From positions 1-64,000 of the forward strand of contig JBMNJJ010000003.1 in assembly GCA_050951605.1 (NCBI GenBank): a DNA stretch of 64,000 nucleotides, written 5' to 3'. The notes beneath the pieces are model-generated. The model had not been told where the DNA came from. It saw only the letters and a list, made by a program, of their open reading frames with translations, and ran no database searches. Position numbers and translations under genes: made by a program. Origin of the DNA: DUTS01 sp050951605. Its GTDB lineage: Bacteria; Bacillota; Peptococcia; DRI-13; DTU073. Within the stretch, counting starts at the first letter, position 1; every line of letters starts with the position of its first letter. Positions 26,506 to 36,872 of this stretch are shown piece after piece.

Positions 26506-28059
26506 CTACTTTAATTCACCTGCTTTAGCCTTTACCTTTTGCCAAAAAGCCCAAGCTTCCTCCTCACGAAACAAAAAGAGAGAAAAAACATAAACAGTAA
26601 CACCAACTACAATACTAAGCAAAACATTTAGCAATAAAATTTTTATATCTTCACCCGGAAAAATAGAATTACTTAAATAGCTATACAAAACCAGTGCCGT
26701 AATCGCCGTTAAAAACGAACCACCCAAGGACTTAACCACAGAACGACAAAGATTTCTCAAATACAAACAAGGCAAATGTTTCTTTAAAAACACATACATG
26801 GCTACAGCATTAAAAATAGCCGCTAAAGTATTTGCTAATGCCAAGCCACAATGTCCCAAAGAAGGCATTAAAGCAATACTTGCCACAATATTCACTCCAA
26901 TAGATAATAAACCCAAATAAAGTGGTGTCCGCACATCACCCAATGCATAATAAGCACGAGTAATTACCATAATCATGGCCATCGCAAACATCCCCAAACA
27001 AAAATAGAAAAGAGCATCTGCAGTCATCCTAGTAGCGATTGCATCAAAAGCCCCTCTTTCAAAAAGAAGCTTGACTATAGGTATCTTTAAAGCCATTAAC
27101 CCGGCTGCGGCCGGCAAAGTAATCAATAACACTAATTTTAAACCACGCCCTAAAGTCGCCCCTAACTCCCGCCGATCCCCCTTAAAAGCTTGTTCCGATA
27201 AAGTAGGAAAAATCACGGTAGAAATAGCTAGTGCAAAAACACCCATCGGCAAATTCATTAATTTACTGGCATAATTAAGTGCCGAGATACTTCCTTCCAC
27301 TAACCCTGAAGCAAAAAAACGATTAATCATTAAGTAAATTTGATTAACAGCAGTCCCTAAAAAAATCGGCAACAAATTAAAGAAAAGCCCTTTGACCTCA
27401 GGATGCCGTAAATTCCAATCCCCATAATAGCGAAAACCAATCTTTTTTAAAATGGGGAATTGAATTAACATCGCCCCCACCATACTAAACAAAGTCCCCC
27501 AAGCTAAATAATGAATTCCATATTTACCAAAGAAAATTACGGAAAAAATAATAATTAAACTAGAAAAACCCGGAGCAAAAGCAGCCACGGCAAAATACTT
27601 TTTAGCATTTAAAATTCCTGTAATCAACATTCCAATCCCCATAAAAATAACGGAAGGGAACATAATCATCGTTAAAGTTGTGGCTAACCCTGCTGTAAAA
27701 GCATCAAAACCGGGAGCAGTAACCATCACCAAAAATCTTGCTCCTAGGACACCCAGCAACGTAAAACCCAACATAAAAAGTGCAGTCCAATTTAAAGTAA
27801 TACTGGCAATACGCCAAGCCTCTTCTTGTTCACCCTTGACTAAATACTTAGTAACCACCGGCACTATTGCCGAAACTAAAGCCATCCCTAAAACAGCCTG
27901 CAAAAAATAAGGCAACGTATAGGCCAAAAGATAAGCATCAGTAAGATAAGTAGCCCCAAATTGATTAGCAATAACCGCTTCTCGCCCAAACCCGAGAAGA
28001 CGACTTAAAACATTAATCACCATAATCAACAAGGCTGCCTGAGTAATACTACGATTCAC
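26506..28059 (-). CDS. murJ: MurJ-type lipid-linked oligosaccharide flippase (first copy)
   Basis: A 517-residue MOP-superfamily protein with about 14 membrane segments. N-terminal LLIMVINVLSRLLGFGRE and the central NQIYLMINRFFASGL with ISALNYASKLMNLPMGVFA are typical MviN/MurJ motifs. It flips lipid-linked wall precursors across the membrane. Its start overlaps the csaB stop by one base, so it is translationally coupled to a cell-wall pyruvylation gene. A second MurJ-type gene lies at 38.1-39.6 kb; which one serves peptidoglycan and which a wall glycan is not decidable here. Confidence 0.92.
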   Translation of the reverse strand: MNRSITQAALLIMVINVLSRLLGFGREAVIANQFGATYLTDAYLLAYTLPYFLQAVLGMALVSAIVPVVTKYLVKGEQEEAWRIASITLNWTALFMLGFTLLGVLGARFLVMVTAPGFDAFTAGLATTLTMIMFPSVIFMGIGMLITGILNAKKYFAVAAFAPGFSSLIIIFSVIFFGKYGIHYLAWGTLFSMVGAMLIQFPILKKIGFRYYGDWNLRHPEVKGLFFNLLPIFLGTAVNQIYLMINRFFASGLVEGSISALNYASKLMNLPMGVFALAISTVIFPTLSEQAFKGDRRELGATLGRGLKLVLLITLPAAAGLMALKIPIVKLLFERGAFDAIATRMTADALFYFCLGMFAMAMIMVITRAYYALGDVRTPLYLGLLSIGVNIVASIALMPSLGHCGLALANTLAAIFNAVAMYVFLKKHLPCLYLRNLCRSVVKSLGGSFLTAITALVLYSYLSNSIFPGEDIKILLLNVLLSIVVGVTVYVFSLFLFREEEAWAFWQKVKAKAGELK

Positions 28060-29186
28060 TATTTTTCTCCTCCACTAGTGGGATTCTCCAGCATACTCAT
28101 GGCAATACGAGCTGTCTGCCAAGCTTTTTGATACATAGCCTGTGTCCTTCTATCCAATTCCTTAATAATTTCTTCTCGCTGTCCATCAACCCAAGTAAGT
28201 AATTCCACTAAAGGCTGTGCGTGAAGATTATTTACGGATAGCAAAGAGACCTGTCCTGCCTGACGCAGAAAACGATCTACTTTATGGTCATAAGAAAGTC
28301 CCACCATAGGAACTCCAGCTACAGCAGCCATAATCAAAGAATGAAGTCTCATCCCTACGATTAAATCAAAGTTTTTTGTTAAGGAAAGTAATTCCTCCGC
28401 TGTATAATCTTCTTTAAGTAATACCCCCTGATGATTACTTAAAAGGTGAATAGCCTCTCTAGCTACAGGAATATCTCCCGGAAACTGCATCGGAACAAAA
28501 ACAATCTGCCAGCCTTTTTCCACCATTTGGTCTAAGGCTTCTACTAAAGGCAATAAATACTCATTTTTACCCCAAGGACGTAAATATACGCCTAAAAGCT
28601 TTTCCTCTTCACCCCATTTTAGCTCATAGCGCTCTAGAATTTCGCGGCCTAATTTTTCATCAACTTCTTCTTTATTTAACCCTAACACCGGATCAGCAGT
28701 AACAATAATTTCCTGCTGAACTCCCATTGCCACTAAATCTTTTTTCGATTCCTCATCCCTTACCGTAATTTTATTCACCCAGTTTAAGAGCCAAGTAGTT
28801 AGCCTTTTATTCCTCTTTCTTTGTAAAGGGCCTATCCCTTGAGCATAAATCATTACCGGTTTATCTAAAAACCTCGCTAAGAAAATTATACCCAAATAAT
28901 ACAGGGGACTATTGCTACTACTCACATCTTGTAAAAGGGAACCTCCCCCACTAAGCAGTAAATCACAACCAGATAAAGCACTAATTACCTCGAAAATCTT
29001 CCAACGATTAAGAACACTAATCCCCATTTCAGAATATTGTTTTTCAGTCTTTTTCGGGTTATGGGATAAGATAACAATTTCCAATTCAGGTTCTATTTGT
29101 TTTAAGGTCTTAATAATTGCATAAAGAATGGCCTCATCACCAGCATTATTAAACCCGAAATAGCCTGAAAGGACAATCTTAGCCAT
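28059..29186 (-). CDS. csaB: Polysaccharide pyruvyl transferase CsaB
   Basis: A 375-residue cytoplasmic enzyme with the CsaB start SGYFGFNNAGDEAILYA, then LLSGGGSLLQD and the C-terminal GMRLHSLIMAAVAGVP. CsaB puts ketal-linked pyruvate on a secondary cell-wall polysaccharide, the anchor for S-layer-homology domain proteins in many Firmicutes. It overlaps the upstream DUF5693 gene by 8 bp and murJ by 1 bp, forming a tight DUF5693-csaB-murJ unit. Confidence 0.93.
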   Translation of the reverse strand: MAKIVLSGYFGFNNAGDEAILYAIIKTLKQIEPELEIVILSHNPKKTEKQYSEMGISVLNRWKIFEVISALSGCDLLLSGGGSLLQDVSSSNSPLYYLGIIFLARFLDKPVMIYAQGIGPLQRKRNKRLTTWLLNWVNKITVRDEESKKDLVAMGVQQEIIVTADPVLGLNKEEVDEKLGREILERYELKWGEEEKLLGVYLRPWGKNEYLLPLVEALDQMVEKGWQIVFVPMQFPGDIPVAREAIHLLSNHQGVLLKEDYTAEELLSLTKNFDLIVGMRLHSLIMAAVAGVPMVGLSYDHKVDRFLRQAGQVSLLSVNNLHAQPLVELLTWVDGQREEIIKELDRRTQAMYQKAWQTARIAMSMLENPTSGGEK

Positions 29187-31092
29187 TATTTAGCCTCCTT
29201 ATGACCACATTAGCCGTAAACCTCACTACGATGAGCAACATCAGCCCCAGCAAGACCCCTAACCAAAGACCATGAAAAGAACGTAAGAAAGAGATTTCTA
29301 ATGGTGTATGCAAATGAGCATAGGTATTAACTACAGAAATCTGACCAATTATCCCCAGAAAAAGCAAAGGTAGTTTTTGATGAGAATAGCCGGAATACAA
29401 TAACAACAACATTAAAGGATGTCCGATTAAAAACTCTTTCGTCCGCGGCCGAACCAAAAGCAGAGAATCTAACAACTCTCTAAACTTAATTTCCCAAGAA
29501 CTAACCAATCCGGGAACACCATTACCCGTACGTAAAAGGTAAATAGCCACAATCAGCAATAAAAGCAAACCGGCTATCACGTGCCAGACCAAAAGAGGTG
29601 TATTTAGTATCTCACGCATGGTAGTGAGTGGCTTGCGGTCACTATATTTAAGGAAAAAATAAAGAGGAAGAATAAGTAAAGGTACCACATGAGCCAATTT
29701 AACTCCACTAAACTGGTCTAATTTTAGCATAAAAGCTTTATCCGCTAAAAGCCCCGTCATTAATATTGCTCCACAAAAACTTATCCCCGTCATCAAGAGT
29801 AAAGCTTTCACCGCTCCCCCTGCCGTTCTTTTTTCTTTTCGTACCATTTTCACTACTGCCAACACAGGAAAAATAATCACCGCCAATAAAGCGAACACTT
29901 TTCGGGCAAATAAAGGCTGAAAATAGAGTAAGCCTACCCAACCTAATAAACCTCCCAAACTAAGTAATGCTGTCCAATGGGGAGCTAAAAAGTAATTCAA
30001 AAAGAGTAGACCACCACCTACAACACCTAAACCTACAACCAGAACGAGTAGACGAGAATAAGGTATGCTCGGTAGACTTTTTACAGATCCCACTACCAAG
30101 CCCTCTGCTTCAATATTGGCTTTAACCCTGCTGATAAAATCTAACCCATTCGCCAATGCAGTTGTGGGTTGTTCTAAACCAAAAAGACGTACATAAAGCA
30201 TACGAATATTTCTTTCGGATACGGCTAAATTAAATCTCGCAAGTGCTGAACTTTCACTGTTTTTCTTCATCTCATTTTCATTAATACAATGAATACGTAC
30301 AGCATTTTTTCCCATAGAACGAGCTAAATTTGTCAGTCCCTGTTGAGCATAAAATTCAAAAATGCCTACCGGAACATTTGCCCCTTGTAATTTATGGGCT
30401 AAATAACCGGCATCACCCGGAATACGATCATCATTAAAAGTAAACATGGAAAGCCCCGGTAAATCGCCCCAAGAAGCAGTCAAGACGTCTAGAGAGGTTT
30501 GATTTGCCCCTTGCCAACTCCTAATACGGGGAACGATAGTCAAGCCACCGGTCTTGATTTCCTGTAAATCAGCACGAGGGAACCCTACACCCAACTTTTC
30601 CCATTCCTGACCGGATAAATGTAAAGAAATTGCCTGCCAATCACCTGCTTGAATTACTTCTACCCCTTCTTTTTTCTGTGCCAAATTCTGATATATTTCT
30701 GTAAACAACTCTTTTTCCTGTATAAATAAATAAGTGTTTTCTTTGACCGGAGTAAGACCAGGGAGAAATTCCGGATTTAAACTTTGCTGTAAAGCTACTT
30801 CGGAACCCTGTAATAATAATAAATCCCCCTGAGCATCTAAATCGGCTAAAGTCCTCTCCCGCACTACCACCCCGGTAGCCCCGGCCTCACGAAATTGAGT
30901 CGCCAAAGTTTGCCATGAAAGTTGATTTGTAACCATAAGAGTCTTTAATTGGTCATAATCAAGTAATATTTCTACCGAGTTATATTCCTTTTCCGCTTGC
31001 CATCTATACACACCAAGAAACAAAGAAACAACCAAGCCTAAGATAAGACAAGATATTCCCACCCATTGAAGATGTTTTCGCTTAAGTATCAT
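29179..31092 (-). CDS. DUF5693 family multi-pass membrane protein
   Basis: 637 residues from the ATG at 31092, preceded by GGAGGCGGAG; a GTG start at 31107 would place that site inside the gene. One N-terminal membrane helix is followed by an extracytoplasmic domain of about 300 residues. About eight C-terminal membrane segments follow, including LLVLVVGLGVVGGGLLFLNY. It matches the DUF5693 proteins that commonly neighbour csaB. Function is unknown; export or assembly of the pyruvylated polymer is a reasonable guess from context only. Confidence 0.85.
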   Translation of the reverse strand: MILKRKHLQWVGISCLILGLVVSLFLGVYRWQAEKEYNSVEILLDYDQLKTLMVTNQLSWQTLATQFREAGATGVVVRERTLADLDAQGDLLLLQGSEVALQQSLNPEFLPGLTPVKENTYLFIQEKELFTEIYQNLAQKKEGVEVIQAGDWQAISLHLSGQEWEKLGVGFPRADLQEIKTGGLTIVPRIRSWQGANQTSLDVLTASWGDLPGLSMFTFNDDRIPGDAGYLAHKLQGANVPVGIFEFYAQQGLTNLARSMGKNAVRIHCINENEMKKNSESSALARFNLAVSERNIRMLYVRLFGLEQPTTALANGLDFISRVKANIEAEGLVVGSVKSLPSIPYSRLLVLVVGLGVVGGGLLFLNYFLAPHWTALLSLGGLLGWVGLLYFQPLFARKVFALLAVIIFPVLAVVKMVRKEKRTAGGAVKALLLMTGISFCGAILMTGLLADKAFMLKLDQFSGVKLAHVVPLLILPLYFFLKYSDRKPLTTMREILNTPLLVWHVIAGLLLLLIVAIYLLRTGNGVPGLVSSWEIKFRELLDSLLLVRPRTKEFLIGHPLMLLLLYSGYSHQKLPLLFLGIIGQISVVNTYAHLHTPLEISFLRSFHGLWLGVLLGLMLLIVVRFTANVVIRRLNNG

Positions 31093-31122
31093 GATCTCCG
31101 CCTCCACAACTACCTGATAAAA

Positions 31123-32970
31123 TTAAGTTACAGTGATAAGAAATTCATATAAATTAGCCAATAGTACTAACATTTCAGCAAAACCAGGTGTTTCTTCCCA
31201 GTCCTTAACTCTCTCCAGCAATTGCTCACTTAAAATCTCCTTTTCTTGCAAAAGAACACGAGCCTGGGAAAAAGACATTTTTTTGCCCGTCAACCCTTCC
31301 GCTACCGCCATGATCATTTCCTTTTGATTAACCGTCAACGGTATTTCCACCCGCCGTAACTTAACTTGAGGATTTCGTTCATAGGCAACACGCAGCACTT
31401 TATTTAACTTATTTTCCAAATTCCACTTGTTAATCTTCCGTTCTAACCCATAATTATTTTCATAGCCACCTTCAATTAAACCTAATTCTCTCATTACCCT
31501 TACACCCGGATAAGCCCAATGGTCCATGACAACAGGACGTGGAGGAATATAATCTTCAAGATAAGCGCCTTGTGCTTTCAATCTCTCCTGTACCCACTTA
31601 ATGGCCTCACGTGACTTCGTCATTTCGCGAAAAGAAACACCTTCTTTAATCGAATAAGCACAAGCTACCCCGGCCGCCTCTCCCGTTACCATTCCAACAG
31701 GAAGAACACGAGCACTACCATGAGGCAAAGAGTCATAAGAAGCACTCCTCCCCACTACCAGCAAGTCCTCTACTTCTAAAGGAACTAAACAACGAAAAGG
31801 AATCCCGTAAATATCCGGTTTGCCAATCACATTACCTGAATTAGCAGGGCTGGTAGGTTGAACATCTACCGGGTAACTACCATAACCAATTTTATCCCAA
31901 TGATCGCGATTTTCCAAAACATCAGTAATTGTTAAACGATACTCCCCTTCAATATGACGCGTCTCTCGTACATATAATTGCTCCGCCGTTCCTACAAAAG
32001 CAACATTTTCAAAACCGGGGAATTTTTTTTGCATAAACTTAATAATCTGAGGGATTTCCTTTTTACCCCGGGCAATTCCTTCTGCTTTAGAATCGGGGTT
32101 CAAGCTATCTACACCGAAAATAAGTAAAGCATTGACCAGAACATTACCATTTTTCTGGCGGGCTAAATTAGGTCCCCGAAAACGCATCAACGGGTCTTGG
32201 GGAACATATTCTTCCGCTTCCTTACCATAGCCCCAAGCAGCTACTTTATCTGCCCCTGTATTAGGATCCTGATCCTCATGTTTGAGATACTGAATTACCC
32301 GATCCCAATTAACCCCCGAAACCTCAAAAACCAATGTTACTCCCATTAATAACCCTTTTTCTCCATAGTCCTCCCCACCAATAGTATAGGGCACTCCCAC
32401 CTGAGCAGCAAGGTCAGCATCTGTTGTTGCATCAATTACCCGTAAACCAAAATATTTTGTGGTAAAGTCATTTTCCTTAACCTTGACTCCTACTATTTTA
32501 TTCCCTTCTACTAATGGAGAAATCACTTCTGTATTTAAAAGAAGAGTTATATTCTTTTCTCTCTTCACTTTTTTAAGAAAATAAGCCTTAGCCTCTTCAA
32601 CATCAAAAGCGTTCCCTAAATCTTTGTAAAACTCTTCAAAAATTCCTCTAGTCAATAATTCATGCTGAGGGCCATGATTCATGTCTAAAAAATTCAACTG
32701 TCCTAAAGTCATCAACCCACCTAAAGCATAGTCATCTTCGATTAATAAAGTTTTTAACCCATTACGGCTTGCGGAAAGAGCTGCAGCTACTCCCTCCGGC
32801 TCACCTCCTACCACTATCACATCATAACCCGGCTGCCCATTAATCATAGGACCCGGTACAGGAAAAAAACTCCACTTATAATAATGATATAAAGCAGCAA
32901 AAAGTATTAAGCTAATAATTACTCCCAAGACAATCTTCCATTTGTTTAACCCATCTCTTGCCGGTCTCAA
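31123..32970 (-). CDS. Membrane-anchored FAD-dependent oxidoreductase, paralogue 1
   Basis: 615 residues. One N-terminal helix (KIVLGVIISLILFAALYHYY) with basic residues before it predicts an outward-facing catalytic domain. Residues 48-80 are an FAD-binding Rossmann motif of unusual form, DVIVVGGEPEGVAAALSASR. Further blocks are IDATTDADLAAQVG and LLVVGRSASYDSLPHGSARV, typical of the FAD-oxidoreductase family PF12831. The substrate is unknown. It shares most of its length with the next gene and lies 30 bp upstream of DUF5693-csaB-murJ. Confidence 0.85.
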   Translation of the reverse strand: MRPARDGLNKWKIVLGVIISLILFAALYHYYKWSFFPVPGPMINGQPGYDVIVVGGEPEGVAAALSASRNGLKTLLIEDDYALGGLMTLGQLNFLDMNHGPQHELLTRGIFEEFYKDLGNAFDVEEAKAYFLKKVKREKNITLLLNTEVISPLVEGNKIVGVKVKENDFTTKYFGLRVIDATTDADLAAQVGVPYTIGGEDYGEKGLLMGVTLVFEVSGVNWDRVIQYLKHEDQDPNTGADKVAAWGYGKEAEEYVPQDPLMRFRGPNLARQKNGNVLVNALLIFGVDSLNPDSKAEGIARGKKEIPQIIKFMQKKFPGFENVAFVGTAEQLYVRETRHIEGEYRLTITDVLENRDHWDKIGYGSYPVDVQPTSPANSGNVIGKPDIYGIPFRCLVPLEVEDLLVVGRSASYDSLPHGSARVLPVGMVTGEAAGVACAYSIKEGVSFREMTKSREAIKWVQERLKAQGAYLEDYIPPRPVVMDHWAYPGVRVMRELGLIEGGYENNYGLERKINKWNLENKLNKVLRVAYERNPQVKLRRVEIPLTVNQKEMIMAVAEGLTGKKMSFSQARVLLQEKEILSEQLLERVKDWEETPGFAEMLVLLANLYEFLITVT

Positions 32971-33001
32971 CGAGAAATTCCCCCTTTACCTAATATTATA
33001 C

Positions 33002-34825
33002 TCAATCCCCCGAATTAGCTATATAAAGAAGTGCCCCCAATGTATACAAGTGGCCGAAAGTCGGTCTCTCTTCCAGCTCAATAAAATGTTGTCCCTCTAC
33101 TTCTGTCAAATATTCTTTCTCTAGTAGAAATATCCTTGCCTCTTCCGGACTAACTGTATACCCTGTCAGAACTTGCACTGTCGCTTTAAGTAAATCACTA
33201 CATGTCATCTCTTCCGAAAAATCGAACACCGACTCTCCCCCAGTTACCTGACTAAACACATAATTAGCATCCCAATAATTAATCATAGTATCCAGTTTAT
33301 AAGCATTATCATAACCGCCGGCTGCCAAACCTAATTCCCGCATTACCCTTAGCCTCGGGTAAGACCAATGACCCATCACGGCAGGTCTGGGTGGAGTGTA
33401 CTCTACCAGGTACGCTCCTTGCTTTTTTAACTGTTCTTGAACCGCCTTAACTGCCACTTTATTCTTGCTCAACTCGCGAAAATTTAGCCCTGTTTTCAAA
33501 GAATAAGCCGCAGCGACTCCGGCCGCTTCTCCTGTAGCCATTCCTACAGGAATAACCCGTGCACTGCCATGAGCTAAAGAATCATAAGAAGCGCTTCTCC
33601 CTACAACCAGCAAGTTTTCCACCTGTAAAGGTACCAGACAACGGAAAGGAATACTATATATGGCAGGCTTTCCAATCACATTTCCCAGATTATCAGGCGC
33701 CGTTGGTTGAATATCGACAGGATAGCTACCATGAGCAATTCTATCCCAATGGTCTCGATTTTCCAAAACATCGGTAATCGTCAAACGATACTCCCCTTCA
33801 ATATGACGCGTTTCCCGCACATACAAACGTTCTGCCGTATCCACAAATTTAACCCGAGCAAAACCGGGAAACTTTTTCCGCATAAAGGAAAGAATATGCG
33901 GAATCTCCGCTTTACCACGTTCCAGTGCTTCTTTTTTGGAAACAGGGTCAAGACTATCCACACCAAAAATAAGTAAAGCATTGACTAAAATCGTCCCATC
34001 CTTTTGCCGTGCCAAATTTGGTCCCCGAAAACGCATCTGTGAATCTTGCGGTTGATAGGCTAACGCCTGCTGACCATAACCCCAGGCTACCTTCCAATTA
34101 GCACCGGCATAAGGGTCGCCCCACCCACTTTTGATTTTACTAAGTAGCCTCATCCAATTATTATATACAAAAACATAGGGCCAATTGACATCTTTTACGC
34201 GAAAAACCAAAGTAACCCCCATCAATTGCCCTTTTCGTCCATAATCCTCAGCACCTATCGTATAAGGCACCCCTGCTGCTGCCGCAACATCAGCATCAGT
34301 CGTCGCATCAATAAGTCGAGCCCCGAAATAATCTTTACTTTTCCCTTTTTCTTTTACCCTTACTCCCACCAAAGTATTTTCAGCTAGTAAAGGAGCAACA
34401 AAAGTAGTGCCTAGTTTTAAATCAATTTTTTCTTCCTTTTGCACAAGCTGTAAAAAATATTGTTTGGCTAAAGTTAAGTCAAAAGCATTACCCATTTCCT
34501 TATAAAACTCGGAGAAAATACCTCTCGTCAAGAGCTCCTTCTGCGGACCATAACTCATATCCAGGAAATTCAAACCACCCAAAGTCATTAGTCCGCCTAG
34601 AGCCTCGCCTTCTTCGATGAAAAGAGTATGTAACCCATTACGCGCTGCTGAAACTGCCGCCGCAATTCCCTCCGGTTCGCCTCCCACAACAATGAGGTCA
34701 TAAACCTTGTTCCCCTGAGGAACTGCCTTTGTCCCTACAGGAAACAGGCTCATACTTAAAACAAAACATAAAACAAATGCGGTAATTTTTTTAATTATGG
34801 GCTTAGTTAGCTTATTTACCAACAA
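33002..34825 (-). CDS. Exported FAD-dependent oxidoreductase, paralogue 2
   Basis: 607 residues with a probable Sec signal (ITAFVLCFVLSMSLFPVG, then TKAVP) instead of the membrane anchor seen in its neighbour. It has the same Rossmann motif (LIVVGGEPEGIAAAVSAARN) and the same conserved blocks (RETRHIEGEYRLTITDVLEN, HGSARVIPVGMATGEAAG). It starts at TTG (34825), with AGGGGTG just upstream. The two genes are clear tandem duplicates that have diverged at the N-terminus and in the last 60 residues. Confidence 0.85.
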   Translation of the reverse strand: MLVNKLTKPIIKKITAFVLCFVLSMSLFPVGTKAVPQGNKVYDLIVVGGEPEGIAAAVSAARNGLHTLFIEEGEALGGLMTLGGLNFLDMSYGPQKELLTRGIFSEFYKEMGNAFDLTLAKQYFLQLVQKEEKIDLKLGTTFVAPLLAENTLVGVRVKEKGKSKDYFGARLIDATTDADVAAAAGVPYTIGAEDYGRKGQLMGVTLVFRVKDVNWPYVFVYNNWMRLLSKIKSGWGDPYAGANWKVAWGYGQQALAYQPQDSQMRFRGPNLARQKDGTILVNALLIFGVDSLDPVSKKEALERGKAEIPHILSFMRKKFPGFARVKFVDTAERLYVRETRHIEGEYRLTITDVLENRDHWDRIAHGSYPVDIQPTAPDNLGNVIGKPAIYSIPFRCLVPLQVENLLVVGRSASYDSLAHGSARVIPVGMATGEAAGVAAAYSLKTGLNFRELSKNKVAVKAVQEQLKKQGAYLVEYTPPRPAVMGHWSYPRLRVMRELGLAAGGYDNAYKLDTMINYWDANYVFSQVTGGESVFDFSEEMTCSDLLKATVQVLTGYTVSPEEARIFLLEKEYLTEVEGQHFIELEERPTFGHLYTLGALLYIANSGD

Positions 34826-34920
34826 CAGTCACCCCTAAATTTATTTTTCCTGAAAACATAATTCCTGTTAAGTATGTTCATTTTCTCAAAAAACGCATGA
34901 ATTAACAAGCCTTTTCCTGA

Positions 34921-34953
34921 GAAAAAAACAAAGTCTCTTCATAAAAGAGACTT
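34921..34953 (-). terminator. Intrinsic terminator after the 4,6-dehydratase gene
   Basis: On the minus strand, AAGTCTCTT and AAGAGACTT pair across a 5-base loop and are followed by TGTTTTTTTC, a standard terminator layout. It lies 17 bp beyond the stop codon of the dehydratase gene, so it ends the polysaccharide transcript before the FAD oxidoreductase genes. Confidence 0.88.
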
Positions 34954-34970
34954 GCTACTTCACAACTCAT

Positions 34971-36836
34971 TTAAGATACATGTATTTTTCCCTCAACAAG
35001 GTCTTGATATTTTTCCAAGTTTTTCAGAAGTTTGAAAATACTTTCTCGGTCACGATAATACTGATAGTCATGTGGATTTTGATAAAGCCGCTCCATCTCC
35101 TCATAATTAAAGTCCTGTTTTTGTGCAACAAAAATTCGTTTGTGTTTAGTCGCCGTAACTCCTTCCGCCTCTGTTAAAATTTCCTCACATAATTTTTCAC
35201 CGGGGCGAATTCCCGTAAATTCTATCTTAATATCCTCATCCGGCTCCAGACCGGAAAGACGAATCAAATCCCTTGCCAGATCTACTATTTTCACAGGTTC
35301 CCCCATATCTAAAATAAAGATTTCCCCACCATGGGCCATACCCCCTGCCTGCAGTACTAATTGTGCTGCTTCAGGGATCGTCATAAAAAACCTTCTCATC
35401 TCCGGATTAGTTACCGTAACCGGACCACCTTTTTTAATTTGTTCTTGAAAAATGGGTACCACACTACCCCTACTCCCTAAAACATTACCAAAACGAACTG
35501 CTACAAATTTAGTAGCACTGAACTCATTAAAATTCTGAATAACCATTTCCGCAATCCGTTTCGTCGCTCCCATCACACTAGTAGGATTAACTGCTTTATC
35601 TGTAGAAATGAAAACAAAAATTTCTACACCTACTCTATCGGCAACTTCAGCCACATTTCTCGTTCCGATAACATTATTCTTAAAAGCTTCCCCGGGGTTT
35701 TCCTCCATTAAAGGGACATGCTTATGAGCTGCCGCATGGAAAACAGCCTGTGGTCTCACCTCTTGGAAAATTGCCTCCATCCTTGGAAAATCTTTAACAT
35801 CAGCAATTACCGTACTAATTATAGCCGAAGGGAACTTTTCTTTTAACTCCAATTCGATTTCAAAAAGCGGATTTTCATCATGACCTAAAAGCACTAACTC
35901 TACAGGATTAAAGCGACAAATTTGACGGCAAAGTTCAGAACCTATTGAACCACCTGCCCCCGTTACTAAAACCTTTTTTCCCTGAATGGAATTTTTAATT
36001 ATTTTTGTATCAAGATGTACCGTTTCTCGACCTAACAGGTCTTCTAATTTAACTTCCCGAATCAAATCAACCGTAATCTCACCATTAATAATGTCATACA
36101 TACGTGGTAAAGTGCGCACCGGAATTTTTATCCGACGGCAGTCCTCCGCTATTTCCTTAATCACCTGTCCCGTAGCTGAAGGCATGGCAATTAAAACTTC
36201 TTCAATACCATTTTCTTTAACTACCCGGATAAGGTCTTTTCTACTTCCGAGAACAGGTATACCGACAATCTTCGTCTGAAACTTCTGAGCATCATCATCT
36301 ACAAAACCAACGGGAAATTGGGTTGGATTCTCACGGCGCAAAAGCTCCTTCACAACGAGAACACCGGCATCTCCTGCTCCAACCACCAAAACTTTCCGCG
36401 CATCTTTATAATTATGAAAATTAATTCCTCTTTCCTTATAAATCTTAGGAATAACCCTAACCCCGCCGGACAAAAAGACATCCAACATCCAGGTAAGAAT
36501 AAAAATACTACGCGGTACAGCAATACTTAAAAAATAACTTAAAGAAACCAAACCAAGAATAGTAATCAAAAGCGAACTAACTAAAGCAAGCAAATCCTCA
36601 GCTCGAGCAAACTGCCAGACCCTTTTATAAATTCCGGTAAAATAAAATACCCCTACTTTTCCTACTATGTACCATAACCATAAACTACTAAAGCCCACAT
36701 ATAGTAAAGCAGGAATATTCCCTTCAAATCTTAAATAATATGCGCCATAAAAGGCAATAACACCTATGAGCAAATCTAAAATTAAGAAGGCACGCCAACT
36801 TTTCTTTTTAAAAAGAGCATTATTTCTAAGTGCCAA
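34971..36836 (-). CDS. Membrane nucleotide-sugar 4,6-dehydratase (CapD/FlaA1/PglF-like)
   Basis: About 621 residues from a TTG at 36836 with AGGGGTG 6 bases upstream; the frame is open to a TTG at 36869. Four N-terminal membrane helices are followed by a CoA-binding-like fold (VLVVGAGDAGVLVVKELL). The extended SDR catalytic domain has VLVTGAGGSIGSELCRQI and STDKAVNPTSVMGATKR, where Met replaces the usual catalytic Tyr as in UDP-GlcNAc 4,6-dehydratases. It makes a 4-keto-6-deoxy sugar precursor of QuiNAc/FucNAc/bacillosamine type. Confidence 0.9.
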   Translation of the reverse strand: MALRNNALFKKKSWRAFLILDLLIGVIAFYGAYYLRFEGNIPALLYVGFSSLWLWYIVGKVGVFYFTGIYKRVWQFARAEDLLALVSSLLITILGLVSLSYFLSIAVPRSIFILTWMLDVFLSGGVRVIPKIYKERGINFHNYKDARKVLVVGAGDAGVLVVKELLRRENPTQFPVGFVDDDAQKFQTKIVGIPVLGSRKDLIRVVKENGIEEVLIAMPSATGQVIKEIAEDCRRIKIPVRTLPRMYDIINGEITVDLIREVKLEDLLGRETVHLDTKIIKNSIQGKKVLVTGAGGSIGSELCRQICRFNPVELVLLGHDENPLFEIELELKEKFPSAIISTVIADVKDFPRMEAIFQEVRPQAVFHAAAHKHVPLMEENPGEAFKNNVIGTRNVAEVADRVGVEIFVFISTDKAVNPTSVMGATKRIAEMVIQNFNEFSATKFVAVRFGNVLGSRGSVVPIFQEQIKKGGPVTVTNPEMRRFFMTIPEAAQLVLQAGGMAHGGEIFILDMGEPVKIVDLARDLIRLSGLEPDEDIKIEFTGIRPGEKLCEEILTEAEGVTATKHKRIFVAQKQDFNYEEMERLYQNPHDYQYYRDRESIFKLLKNLEKYQDLVEGKIHVS

Positions 36837-36872
36837 GACCAACACCCCTATTTTTAAAACCTCTGCCAATTA

